Positions 1-8,306 of a DNA stretch of 64,000 nt are shown here, piece after piece. The notes under the pieces are model-generated. The model had not been told where the DNA came from and made no database searches. It worked only from the letters and a program-made list of their open reading frames with translations. The stretch comes from UBA5069 sp964560495. Its GTDB lineage: Bacteria > Chloroflexota > Anaerolineae > Caldilineales > Caldilineaceae. Where the stretch lies: assembly GCA_964560495.1 (NCBI GenBank), contig CAZLMM010000005.1:1-64000 (forward strand). Direction: 5' to 3'. The position numbers and the translations under genes are program-made. Numbering within the stretch: position 1 is the first letter of the stretch; every line of letters begins with the position of its first letter.

Positions 1-470
1 ACGAAATCGCAATCTCCGTATATAGCAGCTACTATTGGTGCGCCTACAAGGGCCAACACACCAGATATTACGGTATTCGCCCAATAGGTGTCATCAGAAT
101 TGAGCCATGCAATGATCGAACCAGTCGCCCGGTGGAATCCTTGCCGAATTGCGTCTGATTGGCCCGCATCGGCTTGGCTTTGCCAACTACTAAGCCATGA
201 GTCATATTTTCTGATGATGTCTACGCTGTCATCAGTACTGCCGCCATCGATGATGATGTATTCCAAATTCGGATAGCCTTGCAACAACACTGAACGGATC
301 GTCTCTTCGATGAACTGTCCCTGGTTGAAGGAAGGCGTAACGATGCTGACTTTGGGCCAGGGCGCGCCATCGGGCATAGTTGGCGGCAACTGCGGCGTTT
401 CTTCCGTCCACGGCCAGCCTACTTTGCCGGCAGGTGGAGATGGGAGTTCGTTGAGGGTTGGGCAGTGCAT
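1..470 (-). CDS. Glycosyltransferase family 2, C-terminus cut by window edge
   Basis: The reading frame starts at an ATG whose complement ends at 470 and stays open to base 1, so only about 156 residues are visible. A roughly 38-residue N-terminal leader precedes a GT-A core: VSIVTPSFNQG at the nucleotide-binding strand, YIIIDGGSTD, then the SDAIRQGF segment and a WLNSDD motif (the DXD-like metal site). These are hallmarks of inverting GT2 enzymes that add sugars to lipid-linked or surface glycans in the cytoplasm. It lies 6 bp downstream of hicA on the same strand, so it is probably the continuation of the glycan operon that the Uma2-HicBA module interrupts. Donor and acceptor cannot be told from sequence. 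Confidence 0.85.
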   Translation of the reverse strand, partial: MHCPTLNELPSPPAGKVGWPWTEETPQLPPTMPDGAPWPKVSIVTPSFNQGQFIEETIRSVLLQGYPNLEYIIIDGGSTDDSVDIIRKYDSWLSSWQSQADAGQSDAIRQGFHRATGSIIAWLNSDDTYWANTVISGVLALVGAPIVAAIYGDCDF

Positions 471-476
471 CGGATA

Positions 477-698
477 CTACTTCACATCTAGCCATTCGCC
501 ACGGCTTATTTTGGCACGCTGGAGGATTTGGATCAATAGATCCACGCCAATTGTCTCGCCATGAGGATTGGGAATAGTCAGAACCAAATCATCTTTGATC
601 ATATAGGGGTGTTTACCCCCTTCATAGGGGCCATCGAATCCGAATTCGTGTAACCGTCTGACCAGATCTCGCCTGGAGATGGGCGCCAATCTAGGCAT
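477..698 (-). CDS. hicA: HicA-family toxin (YcfA-like mRNA interferase)
   Basis: This 73-residue protein has the full HicA double-stranded-RNA-binding-like fold: PISRRDLVRRLHEFGFDGP, then GGKHP carrying the expected catalytic His, then TIPNPHGETIGVDLL and an RGEWL-like C-terminus. HicA toxins cleave mRNA and are neutralised by HicB. Its start overlaps the end of the upstream hicB-like gene by 8 bp, as expected for a translationally coupled pair. The order (antitoxin first) is the reverse of the classical E. coli hicAB but is common in HicBA loci. No disabling mutation is visible. Confidence 0.88.
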   Translation of the reverse strand: MPRLAPISRRDLVRRLHEFGFDGPYEGGKHPYMIKDDLVLTIPNPHGETIGVDLLIQILQRAKISRGEWLDVK

Positions 699-945
699 AG
701 ACCATCAAGGCTCCTATTGAAACCAAACGCTTGTCACCTAAATCCGGAATGGATAATCCTCTCTGAAGCCTGATCAGTAGCCATCCTTCAATCGTTTCCC
801 GCAGGCTTTCCCGACATTCCTCCAGGCTATGGCCCGTGGCCCAAACCCCTTCCAGTTCGGTCACTTCTCCATAGTAGGGTTCCGGATCTTCGATGATCTC
901 ATAGTGCGCTCGTTTGAGCGCTTCTTGCACATACTCCGAGAACAT
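691..945 (-). CDS. hicB: HicB-family antitoxin
   Basis: About 84 residues from the ATG at 945. This start is chosen because GGAGG lies 8 nt upstream (complement of 954-958); an in-frame extension to 1044 has no such support. The protein has the degraded RNase H-like HicB core: an ALKRAHYEIIEDPEPYYGE beta-hairpin, a GVWATG strand and the HSLEECRESLRETIEGWLL helix. No C-terminal DNA-binding domain is obvious, so it resembles short HicB forms such as those annotated as type II antitoxins of the UPF0150 family. It precedes and overlaps hicA and follows a Uma2 gene. Confidence 0.82.
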   Translation of the reverse strand: MFSEYVQEALKRAHYEIIEDPEPYYGEVTELEGVWATGHSLEECRESLRETIEGWLLIRLQRGLSIPDLGDKRLVSIGALMVYA

Positions 946-1053
946 ATTCCCAACCTCCGCACTCATGGCAGGCATCCAGATATACACAAGCCGTGCATGG
1001 GCAGCTCGCTCTGGTTGGGCAGATCGTATCACGTCCGCCGTCAACCCAAAAGC

Positions 1054-1803
1054 TCATCCTCCTGTTAGATATCCCAGTCGCTGCAGCCGTTCGATCCAGC
1101 GTTGGGCATAGCTCTGCCCGCCGATCTCCAGCAGCACGTCGTCCACATTGGGCAACGGCTCTTGCCACAGCCATTCCACCTTCAGCCAGAAGTCGGGTAC
1201 GGTCGCAGCGCGATAAACGCCGGCATCGCCTGTGAACGCAAGCCGATAATGGCCATCCTTCAGATGATAGAACTCGACCCATCCTGTTTGCTGGTCGACG
1301 AGCCAATATTCAGGTACGCCGCCGCGTGCATATTCATAGAACTTATCCCCGCGGTCGCGCCCCGCGCTTTCGGGTGAGATGACCTCGATGACCAGATCGG
1401 CCGGGCCATCGAGATAGGTCGCACGCAAGCGGTGTAGGTTTGGTTTGGCTAAAAACAATATGTCAGGCTCGCGTCCATTCTCAAGTTTCATCTGGAATGG
1501 AGCGATGCGTACAATCCCCAGATTATGCGCTTCGGTGAAGACACGCAGAACCGCGCTCAGGAATCCCGCAATATCTTGATGTAGATTGCTCGCCGGACTT
1601 GTCATAATTGCTTCCCCATGCACCCATTCGGCCAGCGTATCCTCATCCGCCCAGTCCAGAAATTCTTCATAGGTCATCTGTTCCGGCGCAGGCACTTCGT
1701 CCAGCAACTCCAGCAGCCGCCGGCGAAGCTGGCCCTCGCCGATGGGTTTCTGTTGCCGGGGCGGGTTATCTCTTTCCTGTGGCGTGATGGTCTGCGTTTG
1801 CAT
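1054..1803 (-). CDS. Uma2 family putative endonuclease (DUF820)
   Basis: A 249-residue protein with the Uma2/PD-(D/E)XK restriction-like core. An N-terminal YEEFLDWADEDTLAEWVHGE segment is followed by SPASNLHQDIAGFL, then GREPDILFL (candidate catalytic Asp), LVIEVISPES (candidate Glu) and DKFYEYARGGVPEYWLVD (candidate Lys). GGGAG six bases upstream supports the ATG at 1803. Uma2 genes are abundant in Cyanobacteria and Chloroflexota, and their biological role is unsettled. It sits directly upstream of hicB on the same strand and is clearly related to the two Uma2 genes at 9453-10928, which carry the same C-terminal WLWQ-PLP segment. Confidence 0.85.
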   Translation of the reverse strand: MQTQTITPQERDNPPRQQKPIGEGQLRRRLLELLDEVPAPEQMTYEEFLDWADEDTLAEWVHGEAIMTSPASNLHQDIAGFLSAVLRVFTEAHNLGIVRIAPFQMKLENGREPDILFLAKPNLHRLRATYLDGPADLVIEVISPESAGRDRGDKFYEYARGGVPEYWLVDQQTGWVEFYHLKDGHYRLAFTGDAGVYRAATVPDFWLKVEWLWQEPLPNVDDVLLEIGGQSYAQRWIERLQRLGYLTGG

Positions 1804-1906
1804 GTTTTTCTCCCACTCTCCAAATGAGCAAATATCATATCACATGGCAGCTCGGAAAAGGGTATGCGCCGTAGGTCAAGAGCGCCGTCGAAACCTGACA
1901 AGGAGA

Positions 1907-2743
1907 TCAACGGTGATATTTGTATGCCAACCAGCGCAACGCCTTTGGGTCTGCTGCAAGGCGCTTGCCACGCAGTTGGACGAATGTTTGATCGATGCGA
2001 CTGATGCTTCTGGCCAACCAACTGGGTGCAGAGCTGGCATTGGTTGCCTGCCAGATTCCCCACCACGTTCCGTCGAGGTGCTGGATATTGAACCCTTCCC
2101 GACGCAGACACATACAGGCGACATAGCTGTCCAGCAAATGGTCACGCATGCTAGGGTGAACGTCATGAAAGAGGACGACCGAACGATCATGCAGCACAGG
2201 CAGCACACAGTGAAAATCGTTGATCACGAAATCGACGTCATGACAAGCGTCGATGATGGCAAAGTCTACGCTATTGGGCGGTATGTATCTCAGCAAATCC
2301 AGTTTCCAGGTGTTTTCGTAGATCTGCGTCACGCGCTCCGAATAGCCGTGTTTTCTGTAGATCGACCCGATCTCCTCCTTCGTCAAGGTAAATGTGACAA
2401 TGTCACCTTCCATCTGTTCAGGCAGAGCATTGACCGTGTAAACGCGTGCGTCGCTGATGGCGCATATGTTGGCGACGGTGGCGCCCTGCGCTGTGCCCAA
2501 TTCCAGGACTACCTTTGGGGCGAAATGTCGGATCAAAGTGAAAAGCGGGCTGGCGTCATCATGATCGGTCGTCCCCTCGAAATACGGGGGCAAGCACAAA
2601 AGTTCCGTGATCGCCGGGGCAACCAGCTCCGTATCTGGCGCCACTTCCTGCAGATTGACCGTTGGCAATCGGTAAGTGGACCAAAAGGCTGACCAGCGCG
2701 CTCTTTGATAAACGGTCTGTGCGATCTTCACGATGATTTCCAT
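1907..2743 (-). CDS. Class I SAM-dependent methyltransferase (Methyltransf_24-like)
   Basis: 278 residues. A SAM-binding Rossmann core begins around residue 90 with PKVVLELGTAQGATVANI (motif I). An acidic motif follows in SVDFAIIDACHDVDFV, and then FHDVHPSMRDHLLD. The latter pattern is typical of CmcI/Methyltransf_24 enzymes that methylate sugars or small molecules in glycan and antibiotic clusters. Its first 16 bases overlap the end of the upstream Wzt-type ATPase gene, so it is very likely co-transcribed and may methylate a glycan residue or chain terminus. The exact substrate is inferred from context only. Confidence 0.75.
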   Translation of the reverse strand: MEIIVKIAQTVYQRARWSAFWSTYRLPTVNLQEVAPDTELVAPAITELLCLPPYFEGTTDHDDASPLFTLIRHFAPKVVLELGTAQGATVANICAISDARVYTVNALPEQMEGDIVTFTLTKEEIGSIYRKHGYSERVTQIYENTWKLDLLRYIPPNSVDFAIIDACHDVDFVINDFHCVLPVLHDRSVVLFHDVHPSMRDHLLDSYVACMCLRREGFNIQHLDGTWWGIWQATNASSAPSWLARSISRIDQTFVQLRGKRLAADPKALRWLAYKYHR

Positions 2744-4047
2744 TTATGGGGTAGAGCCAGCAGCGAACGAGTCGCTGTCGGTGCAAGACCAGATTGATAG
2801 ACATCGCGCGCGGCAATGGTCAACCGCCCCAGCGTCTCGTCGCGCCAAAGCCACTCCTTGTTGGGAATGGCAATCCCTGCTCCGATCAAATACTCGCCCC
2901 CAGAAAGTGGTAGTTTCTCCACGACACAATCCACAAATTGGGAGCCAGCGCGAATCGGCAGGGGCATGGTGGAGTCTGGTTGTGTTGAAAGCAGCAAGAG
3001 TGTGAGTCCGTGGCGGGTGGAGATCGTCAAAATGACCGATCCAGCATTCAGCGCCTTTCGGGCGAAAAAGTGGATACGAAAACAAACGCTGTCCCAAGTC
3101 GCCACCTGGGGCTTCGGTTGACAGAGTTCATCCAATGCTTCGATCTTCGTCACCTCGAAATCTGCCAGCGGCGTATCAGCCGGTTTTTGATAGATCACAT
3201 TGAAGGGAAATCCATCGTTGCTCGCAGCGAGACTGCGAAAGAGCGTTTCCTCGTAATGAGCCACAGCATCGTGGGCGCGTGCGACGAAACGAAGTTCGCC
3301 GTGTTGGAAAACGATGCCCCTGTTGCAGAGGTGCTCGATGGCGGCCATGTTGTGGCTGACAAACAACACCGTGCGTCCCTGATGCGCCACATCGCCCATC
3401 TTGCCCAGGCACTTCTCCTGAAACGCGGCGTCCCCGACGGCCAGCACCTCATCCACCAGCAGAATTTCCGGTTCCAGGTGGGCAGCCACGGCAAAAGCCA
3501 GCCGCACATACATGCCGCTGGAGTAGCGTTTGACCGGCGTGTCGAGGAACTGCTCGATCTCGGCGAAATCCACAATCTCGTCGAACTTGCGCTCGATCTC
3601 GACGCGTTTCATCCCCAGGATCGCGCCGTTGAGATAGATGTTCTCGCGCCCGGTCAGCTCCGGGTGAAAGCCAGTGCCCACTTCCAGTAGCGAACCGACG
3701 CGCCCGTGGAGTTCGACTTTCCCGCTGGTCGGTTCGGTGATGCGCGACAAAATCTTGAGCAAGGTGCTCTTGCCTGCGCCGTTGCGTCCGATGACGCCGA
3801 CGACCTCACCCTGCCCAATCTCGAAGGAGACATCGCGCAGCGCCCATAGCGTTGGATCGGATGGCCGCTCGCTCTCCTGCGGAGGCGATTGAGGGTCAGG
3901 TCCAGAGCCGTTGACCGCCGTACCACGCTTACCCCATGACGCGAAGCGATTCGCCAGCGCATCGCGCAGGGTGCTATGACGCTCCTGGCGGGCGCCGATG
4001 TAATAGAGTTTGCTCAGGTTTTCGGCGCGGATAGCAATATCGGACAT
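2728..4047 (-). CDS. wzt: ABC transporter ATP-binding protein, Wzt type (polysaccharide export)
   Basis: 439 residues. The nucleotide-binding domain shows Walker A GRNGAGKST (residues 87-95), signature YSSGM (175-179), Walker B ILLVDE (195-200) and switch SHN (231-233). Residues about 270-430 form an extra beta-rich domain like the Wzt C-terminal domain, which in E. coli O8/O9a recognises the finished non-reducing end of an O-polysaccharide. A Ser/Pro-rich insert (about residues 42-66) lengthens the N-terminus. The NBD is nearly the same as that of the gene at 7052-8299, but the C-terminal half differs. The only permease nearby is at 8307-9161. Confidence 0.9.
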   Translation of the reverse strand: MSDIAIRAENLSKLYYIGARQERHSTLRDALANRFASWGKRGTAVNGSGPDPQSPPQESERPSDPTLWALRDVSFEIGQGEVVGVIGRNGAGKSTLLKILSRITEPTSGKVELHGRVGSLLEVGTGFHPELTGRENIYLNGAILGMKRVEIERKFDEIVDFAEIEQFLDTPVKRYSSGMYVRLAFAVAAHLEPEILLVDEVLAVGDAAFQEKCLGKMGDVAHQGRTVLFVSHNMAAIEHLCNRGIVFQHGELRFVARAHDAVAHYEETLFRSLAASNDGFPFNVIYQKPADTPLADFEVTKIEALDELCQPKPQVATWDSVCFRIHFFARKALNAGSVILTISTRHGLTLLLLSTQPDSTMPLPIRAGSQFVDCVVEKLPLSGGEYLIGAGIAIPNKEWLWRDETLGRLTIAARDVYQSGLAPTATRSLLALPHKWKSS

Positions 4048-4065
4048 CTTCAGTCAATCATTCTA

Positions 4066-5394
4066 TCATCTGGCCACATGCAACGCCTCTTTGCCCGCTT
4101 CGAGCAAATCTTTCAAGCGATCCCGAAACTCTGCAGGAGTATAAGACCCTAATCGCGCCCGCCCGCGAGCAATCAGCCCCTGTCGAAGTTGCTCATTGCC
4201 CCAAACACGCAAAATGGCGTCGGCGATCGACTCGACTGAGTGTGGGTTGACCAGCAGCGCAGCGTCTCCCATCTGTTCGCGAATCCCGCGGATGTCCGAC
4301 GTGATGACTGGACAGCCCAGCGACCACGCTTCGAGCGGTGGAATGTTGGTTGGCCCAAAAAAGGTGGGCATGATCAGGGCTTGCGCGCCAGCAAAAAACG
4401 CTGCAATCTCTGTTTCAGGAACATAGCCCAACCAGTGAATTTGCGGCTCGATCTGATAGCGCCGGGCAGTCTCCTTGGTTCGCTCGAAAACCTGCTCGCG
4501 CACTTCACCAGCGTGCGACCCAGAAAAGACCACCTGAATCGCCAGGTTCTGTCGCTGTTTGAGCAATCCCACCGCCTCCACAATGCGCACATGATTCTTG
4601 TGCGGCCAGAACTGGGCCGGATAGAACAAATATGGCCCCACAACTCCGTAACGTGCAAGCACCGCGCTGCATTCTGGCGGCGCAACATATTGTGGCAGAT
4701 AGTGAGCAGGCAGGAAGGGCAACACAACCACCCGGTCGGACTTTACCCCATACTGGCCATAGTAGGTGAGAATGTCTTCCTTGCCAATCTCGGAATCGGC
4801 AATGAGCAGCATTGCATGACGAGCCGCGTTGCGAAATAGATACTCGCGCCGCTGCCATTCGCCATTGGCCGACACTTCGGGAAACTCGGGCTGAATGCGA
4901 TGTTGCAGGTCGTGAACCGCCATCACAAATGGAATGCCCGACTCGAACCCCAGGCTGCATGGCGCCGGAAACAGAGCGAAATCAATCGCATGCTCTCGCA
5001 AGATGGCAGCCACGTCTGGTCGCAAAAGAATCTTGTCGGGATTCTGTTGATGGAAAGGTCTGTATCGCCAGCCAGGCTGTAGCTTGTCACGCAATCTGCG
5101 CCATGCATCTCGATGGGCTCCTTCGCCAACAGTTGCACGGATCCTATCGAGCAATCCCGGCATGTATTTTTCCGGTGAAAAGTGGTTTCCTGCTTGAGGG
5201 ATCGTGATGCTCGGCCAGTCCAATTGAACCATCCGTTGCGTGGCTTCATCGGTGGGATTCATCTCGCGGAAAAGTAAGAACTCATCGCTCAGCCCTTGCT
5301 GCTGAAGTTGGCCCAATGAATCGAGGAGAGTTAGGCTGTACTGATAGACGCCCCCGCTGTTTCTTTCCAGAACAGGAAACACACCAATTCGCAT
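4066..5394 (-). CDS. Glycosyltransferase family 4 (GT-B fold)
   Basis: 442 residues with two Rossmann-like halves. The N-terminus carries the Gly-rich acceptor loop (RNSGGVYQYSLTLL). The C-terminal half has LFYPAQFWPHKNH, then IHWLGYVPETEI, and the EX7E-type nucleotide-sugar-binding region PLEAWSLGCPVITSD...GDAALLV. These identify a retaining GT4 enzyme. It lies 18 bp upstream of the Wzt-type ATPase gene and 21 bp downstream of a GT2 gene, all on one strand, and probably adds hexoses to the exported glycan. Donor sugar is not determinable. Confidence 0.88.
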   Translation of the reverse strand: MRIGVFPVLERNSGGVYQYSLTLLDSLGQLQQQGLSDEFLLFREMNPTDEATQRMVQLDWPSITIPQAGNHFSPEKYMPGLLDRIRATVGEGAHRDAWRRLRDKLQPGWRYRPFHQQNPDKILLRPDVAAILREHAIDFALFPAPCSLGFESGIPFVMAVHDLQHRIQPEFPEVSANGEWQRREYLFRNAARHAMLLIADSEIGKEDILTYYGQYGVKSDRVVVLPFLPAHYLPQYVAPPECSAVLARYGVVGPYLFYPAQFWPHKNHVRIVEAVGLLKQRQNLAIQVVFSGSHAGEVREQVFERTKETARRYQIEPQIHWLGYVPETEIAAFFAGAQALIMPTFFGPTNIPPLEAWSLGCPVITSDIRGIREQMGDAALLVNPHSVESIADAILRVWGNEQLRQGLIARGRARLGSYTPAEFRDRLKDLLEAGKEALHVAR

Positions 5395-5415
5395 AGAACA
5401 ACCAGACTCGTTTGC

Positions 5416-6393
5416 CTATTCCAGATAAGTATTCCGTAACACGTAACTGCGCAAGCCAGGAGAGACGCTCAGCCGCAGTTGGTGGCTCGCTCTTCCTTGC
5501 CAGTAAGCCGACCGGGCGCGATGGACGATGGCGCGGCTGGGATCGTGTTCCCGCCAGGCAGCCAGTCGGAGTCGCCCGCTGCGCAAGAAGCAGCGGGCGA
5601 TGTGGCGGAATCGACGCAATGGGGTGAGCTTGCGATCTCGCGTGTCGCTGTAGGAATCGCTCATGCCCTGAAGATAGGCGCGCCAGTTGAAGTAGCTTGG
5701 CGTGAGGCGAGACGCAGGCACCCGATGATAGAGCCACGCGTACGGCGAATAGATCACCTTGCAGTCCATCTCATACAGTTTCCGATGCAATCCAGTCTCA
5801 CCGTCGCCGCGCAACCAGATGCGTCGCCTGTCGCCAATGCCGTCGGGGTTGAAACCGCCCACCGCAAAGAGCGCAGCGCGACGCACCGACATGTTGCAGC
5901 CATAGACGCCAGCCGGCCAATGTAACTCAATCACTTCATCGCCCAAGTCGAGCAAACTCAAATAAGTCCCTCCATTGGGGCCAAACTGCTCGATCCATCC
6001 TGGCGGCTCAGCTTCCCACAGCGGCATCGTTTTGCCACCCACACATGCCACCATTGGATCAGCATAAGGCGCCAGCATGGCCGCCAACCAGCCGGGCGGC
6101 GCAATCACGTCGTCGTCAATATAGACGATCACCTCGCCGCGGGCCGCAAACGCGGCGGCGTGACGACAATGGTGCAAGCCGATCTCCTCCACCGGGATGT
6201 AGCGCACCGGCATCGACGCCTGTCGCCCGATCTCTTCCACGCTGGCCGCCAGCCCATCATCGCAGCCATTGTCTACCACAAGCGTCTCGAACGCGAAATC
6301 CGTCTCCTGGGCAATGACGCTGCGCAGGGCGTCGAGTAGATACTCAGGACGTTTGTAGGTTGGAATAGCAACAGCGGCCGTCATTTCCATCAT
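5416..6393 (-). CDS. Glycosyltransferase family 2
   Basis: 325 residues. The GT-A core begins VAIPTYKRPEYLLDALRSV, followed by LVVDNGCDD, then IGLHHCRHAA, and the metal-binding VIYIDDDV (DXD). A GGFNPDGIGDRR acceptor-side loop and an RLWLRGDGETG-like EDxE-equivalent follow. The last 80 residues are Arg-rich with no clear membrane segment. The first bases overlap the upstream methyltransferase stop by 4 nt (ATGA-type overlap), showing translational coupling. An internal Met at codon 4 is an alternative start. It is a probable chain-elongating transferase of the surface-glycan operon. Confidence 0.88.
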   Translation of the reverse strand: MMEMTAAVAIPTYKRPEYLLDALRSVIAQETDFAFETLVVDNGCDDGLAASVEEIGRQASMPVRYIPVEEIGLHHCRHAAAFAARGEVIVYIDDDVIAPPGWLAAMLAPYADPMVACVGGKTMPLWEAEPPGWIEQFGPNGGTYLSLLDLGDEVIELHWPAGVYGCNMSVRRAALFAVGGFNPDGIGDRRRIWLRGDGETGLHRKLYEMDCKVIYSPYAWLYHRVPASRLTPSYFNWRAYLQGMSDSYSDTRDRKLTPLRRFRHIARCFLRSGRLRLAAWREHDPSRAIVHRARSAYWQGRASHQLRLSVSPGLRSYVLRNTYLE

Positions 6394-7052
6394 ACGCTGC
6401 CCTGGTCATTCCACATCACCTGTGCTGCGTAAAGGTTAGGCAATGTCAAGGGAGCGCCGCATTGAATCGGCGCGATCATCTCTGCCGTTGCTCGCTGCAC
6501 TCCCTCAGCCCATCCCCAATCATGCAAGACAATCCAGCCGCCGCTGCGCACTTTTGGCGCCCAGGCCGACAAGTCAGCCTTGACAGCAGAATAGCTGTGG
6601 TCGGCGTCGATGAAGAGTAGGTCGATGGGGGTGCTGAAAGTGCGCGCCACGGAAAGCGAGTCGCCGCGCAGGGGGGTGATCCAGGCCGCGTACATCTGGG
6701 TATTTTGAACAAAGTCCTCATGGGTGTCACGCTCTCCCTCGCTCATGGCGTCGTTGCACCAAGTGTCCACACAGAAGACCTGCCCGCCAATTTCACGGGC
6801 AGCGCTTGCCAGGAAGCAGGCGCTCGCGCCCAGGTACGAGCCAATTTCAACCAGATTGGCCCTGGACGGTAAGCCAACACCCAATCGATAAAGCAGGAGG
6901 CGTTCCCGCAACGTCAGGTGTGTGGGAATCTCGAAACAGCGTGGGTCGCCGCGCAAGATGAACCGGAGATAGCCTGGCGGCCAAATACCCTCCTTGCCCA
7001 ACATACGCGTCAACAATGCCTCGGCCCGCTGCCATAATCGCCTGCCTGCCAC
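6390..7052 (-). CDS. Class I SAM-dependent methyltransferase (Methyltransf_24)
   Basis: 220 residues. SAM motif I reads NLVEIGSYLGASACFLA, followed by VFCVDTWCNDAM (motif II acidic end), then DLLFIDADHSYSAVKADL and GGWIVLHDWGW. The DADHSY pattern is characteristic of Methyltransf_24 proteins found in surface polysaccharide and LPS clusters. It overlaps the upstream Wzt gene by 1 nt and the downstream GT2 gene by 4 nt, so the three genes form one translational unit. With the methyltransferase at 1907-2743 it makes a pair, one possibly acting as chain terminator recognised by a Wzt C-terminal domain (inference). Confidence 0.8.
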   Translation of the reverse strand: MAGRRLWQRAEALLTRMLGKEGIWPPGYLRFILRGDPRCFEIPTHLTLRERLLLYRLGVGLPSRANLVEIGSYLGASACFLASAAREIGGQVFCVDTWCNDAMSEGERDTHEDFVQNTQMYAAWITPLRGDSLSVARTFSTPIDLLFIDADHSYSAVKADLSAWAPKVRSGGWIVLHDWGWAEGVQRATAEMIAPIQCGAPLTLPNLYAAQVMWNDQGSV

Positions 7053-8299
7053 TACACAACCTCGCTTGCTCCGTTAACCTGTTGCCAACGGGCCGGCACC
7101 AACACGGGGTAACCCCGCGTCTCCACATATTCGCCGCCAGCCAGCCGGCCTGCTTCGACATGAAGCACGAAACCTTCGCGCCGCCAGTCGATGGGCGTTG
7201 CGCCCGCGCCCAGCCACAGATTGAGTAAGTAGCGCCCCGGCGCCAGCGGCAAAGCATCCAACTTGACCACGCTTCGTGATCGCCCCGGCCAAAACTCGAA
7301 CTCGATCCCCATATGACGCGAAAAGATCTGAAAGAGCGGATTGCCCTGCTCTGACAAAAATGAGATGGCTAACTCCGCAATCAATGGCGATACGGCGCCA
7401 TCGACAGGCGGGCGCTCGATGCAAAAAATGAACTCCACCGGCGCGCCTGTCCGTGGAGGGTTGGGGCGCACGATGAAATCAGCGATGCCGGCGCGTCCGT
7501 CACCTACCTGGTCGCCCGCAAGCGGGTCGAAGATGTTTTCCGCCAATCCGCTCGCCAGATAATCGTTGACCACCTCGGCGGTCTGTTCGTCGCGCACAAG
7601 CTGCCCTTTGCGCAGCAAGATGGCCCGTGGACAGAGATTGAGCAAAGCCGTCATATTGTGACTGACAAACAGAATTGTGCGCCCTTCTCGCGCCACCTCA
7701 CCCATTTTGCCCAGACATTTTCTCTGAAATGCTGCATCTCCCACAGCCAGCACTTCGTCCACCAGGAGAATCTCCGGCTCCAAATGCGCAGCCACAGCAA
7801 AAGCCAGCCGTACATGCATGCCGCTGGAGTAACGTTTCACCGGCGTGTCGAGAAATTGCTCGATCTCGGAGAAGGCGACGATCTCATCAAATCTGCGTTC
7901 GATCTCACTGCGCTTCATCCCCAAAATTGCGCCGTTGAGGTAGATGTTGTCGCGACCGGTCAATTCGGGATGAAACCCCGTGCCCACTTCTAGCAGGGAA
8001 CTGACGCGTCCATGAAGTTCCACCCGCCCATTGGTTGGTTCGGTGATGCGCGAAAGGATTTTCAACAGGGTGCTCTTGCCAGCGCCATTGCGCCCGATGA
8101 CGCCTACGACTTCGCCGCGGCGAATCTCGAAGGAGACATCGCGCAGCGCCCACAAATCGTCGTCATGCGCGGCCGGTGGTGACTTTGTTCGTCTGAACGC
8201 CGCGGACAGTGCATCGCGCAGGCTGTCATGACGCTGCTGGACGCGACCAATACGATAGAGCTTGCTCAGCTTCTCGACGCGGATGGCGATGTCAGTCAT
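7052..8299 (-). CDS. wzt: ABC transporter ATP-binding protein, Wzt type (second copy)
   Basis: 415 residues. The NBD contains Walker A GRNGAGKST (69-77), signature YSSGM, Walker B ILLVDE and the SHN switch at about residues 213-215. The C-terminal 170 residues form a Wzt_C-like beta-sandwich (for example VKLDALPLAPGRYLLNLW) that does not match the C-terminus of the ATPase at 2728-4047, although the NBDs are nearly identical. It is 7 bp downstream of the permease gene, so this is the likely primary ATPase partner. The second ATPase may deliver a different glycan. Confidence 0.9.
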   Translation of the reverse strand: MTDIAIRVEKLSKLYRIGRVQQRHDSLRDALSAAFRRTKSPPAAHDDDLWALRDVSFEIRRGEVVGVIGRNGAGKSTLLKILSRITEPTNGRVELHGRVSSLLEVGTGFHPELTGRDNIYLNGAILGMKRSEIERRFDEIVAFSEIEQFLDTPVKRYSSGMHVRLAFAVAAHLEPEILLVDEVLAVGDAAFQRKCLGKMGEVAREGRTILFVSHNMTALLNLCPRAILLRKGQLVRDEQTAEVVNDYLASGLAENIFDPLAGDQVGDGRAGIADFIVRPNPPRTGAPVEFIFCIERPPVDGAVSPLIAELAISFLSEQGNPLFQIFSRHMGIEFEFWPGRSRSVVKLDALPLAPGRYLLNLWLGAGATPIDWRREGFVLHVEAGRLAGGEYVETRGYPVLVPARWQQVNGASEVV

Positions 8300-8306
8300 C
8301 GTCGTC

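Noticed and set aside
1742..2692. 316-codon plus-strand frame across the methyltransferase gene
   Set aside because: Antisense to a recognised SAM-dependent methyltransferase; no recognisable domain.
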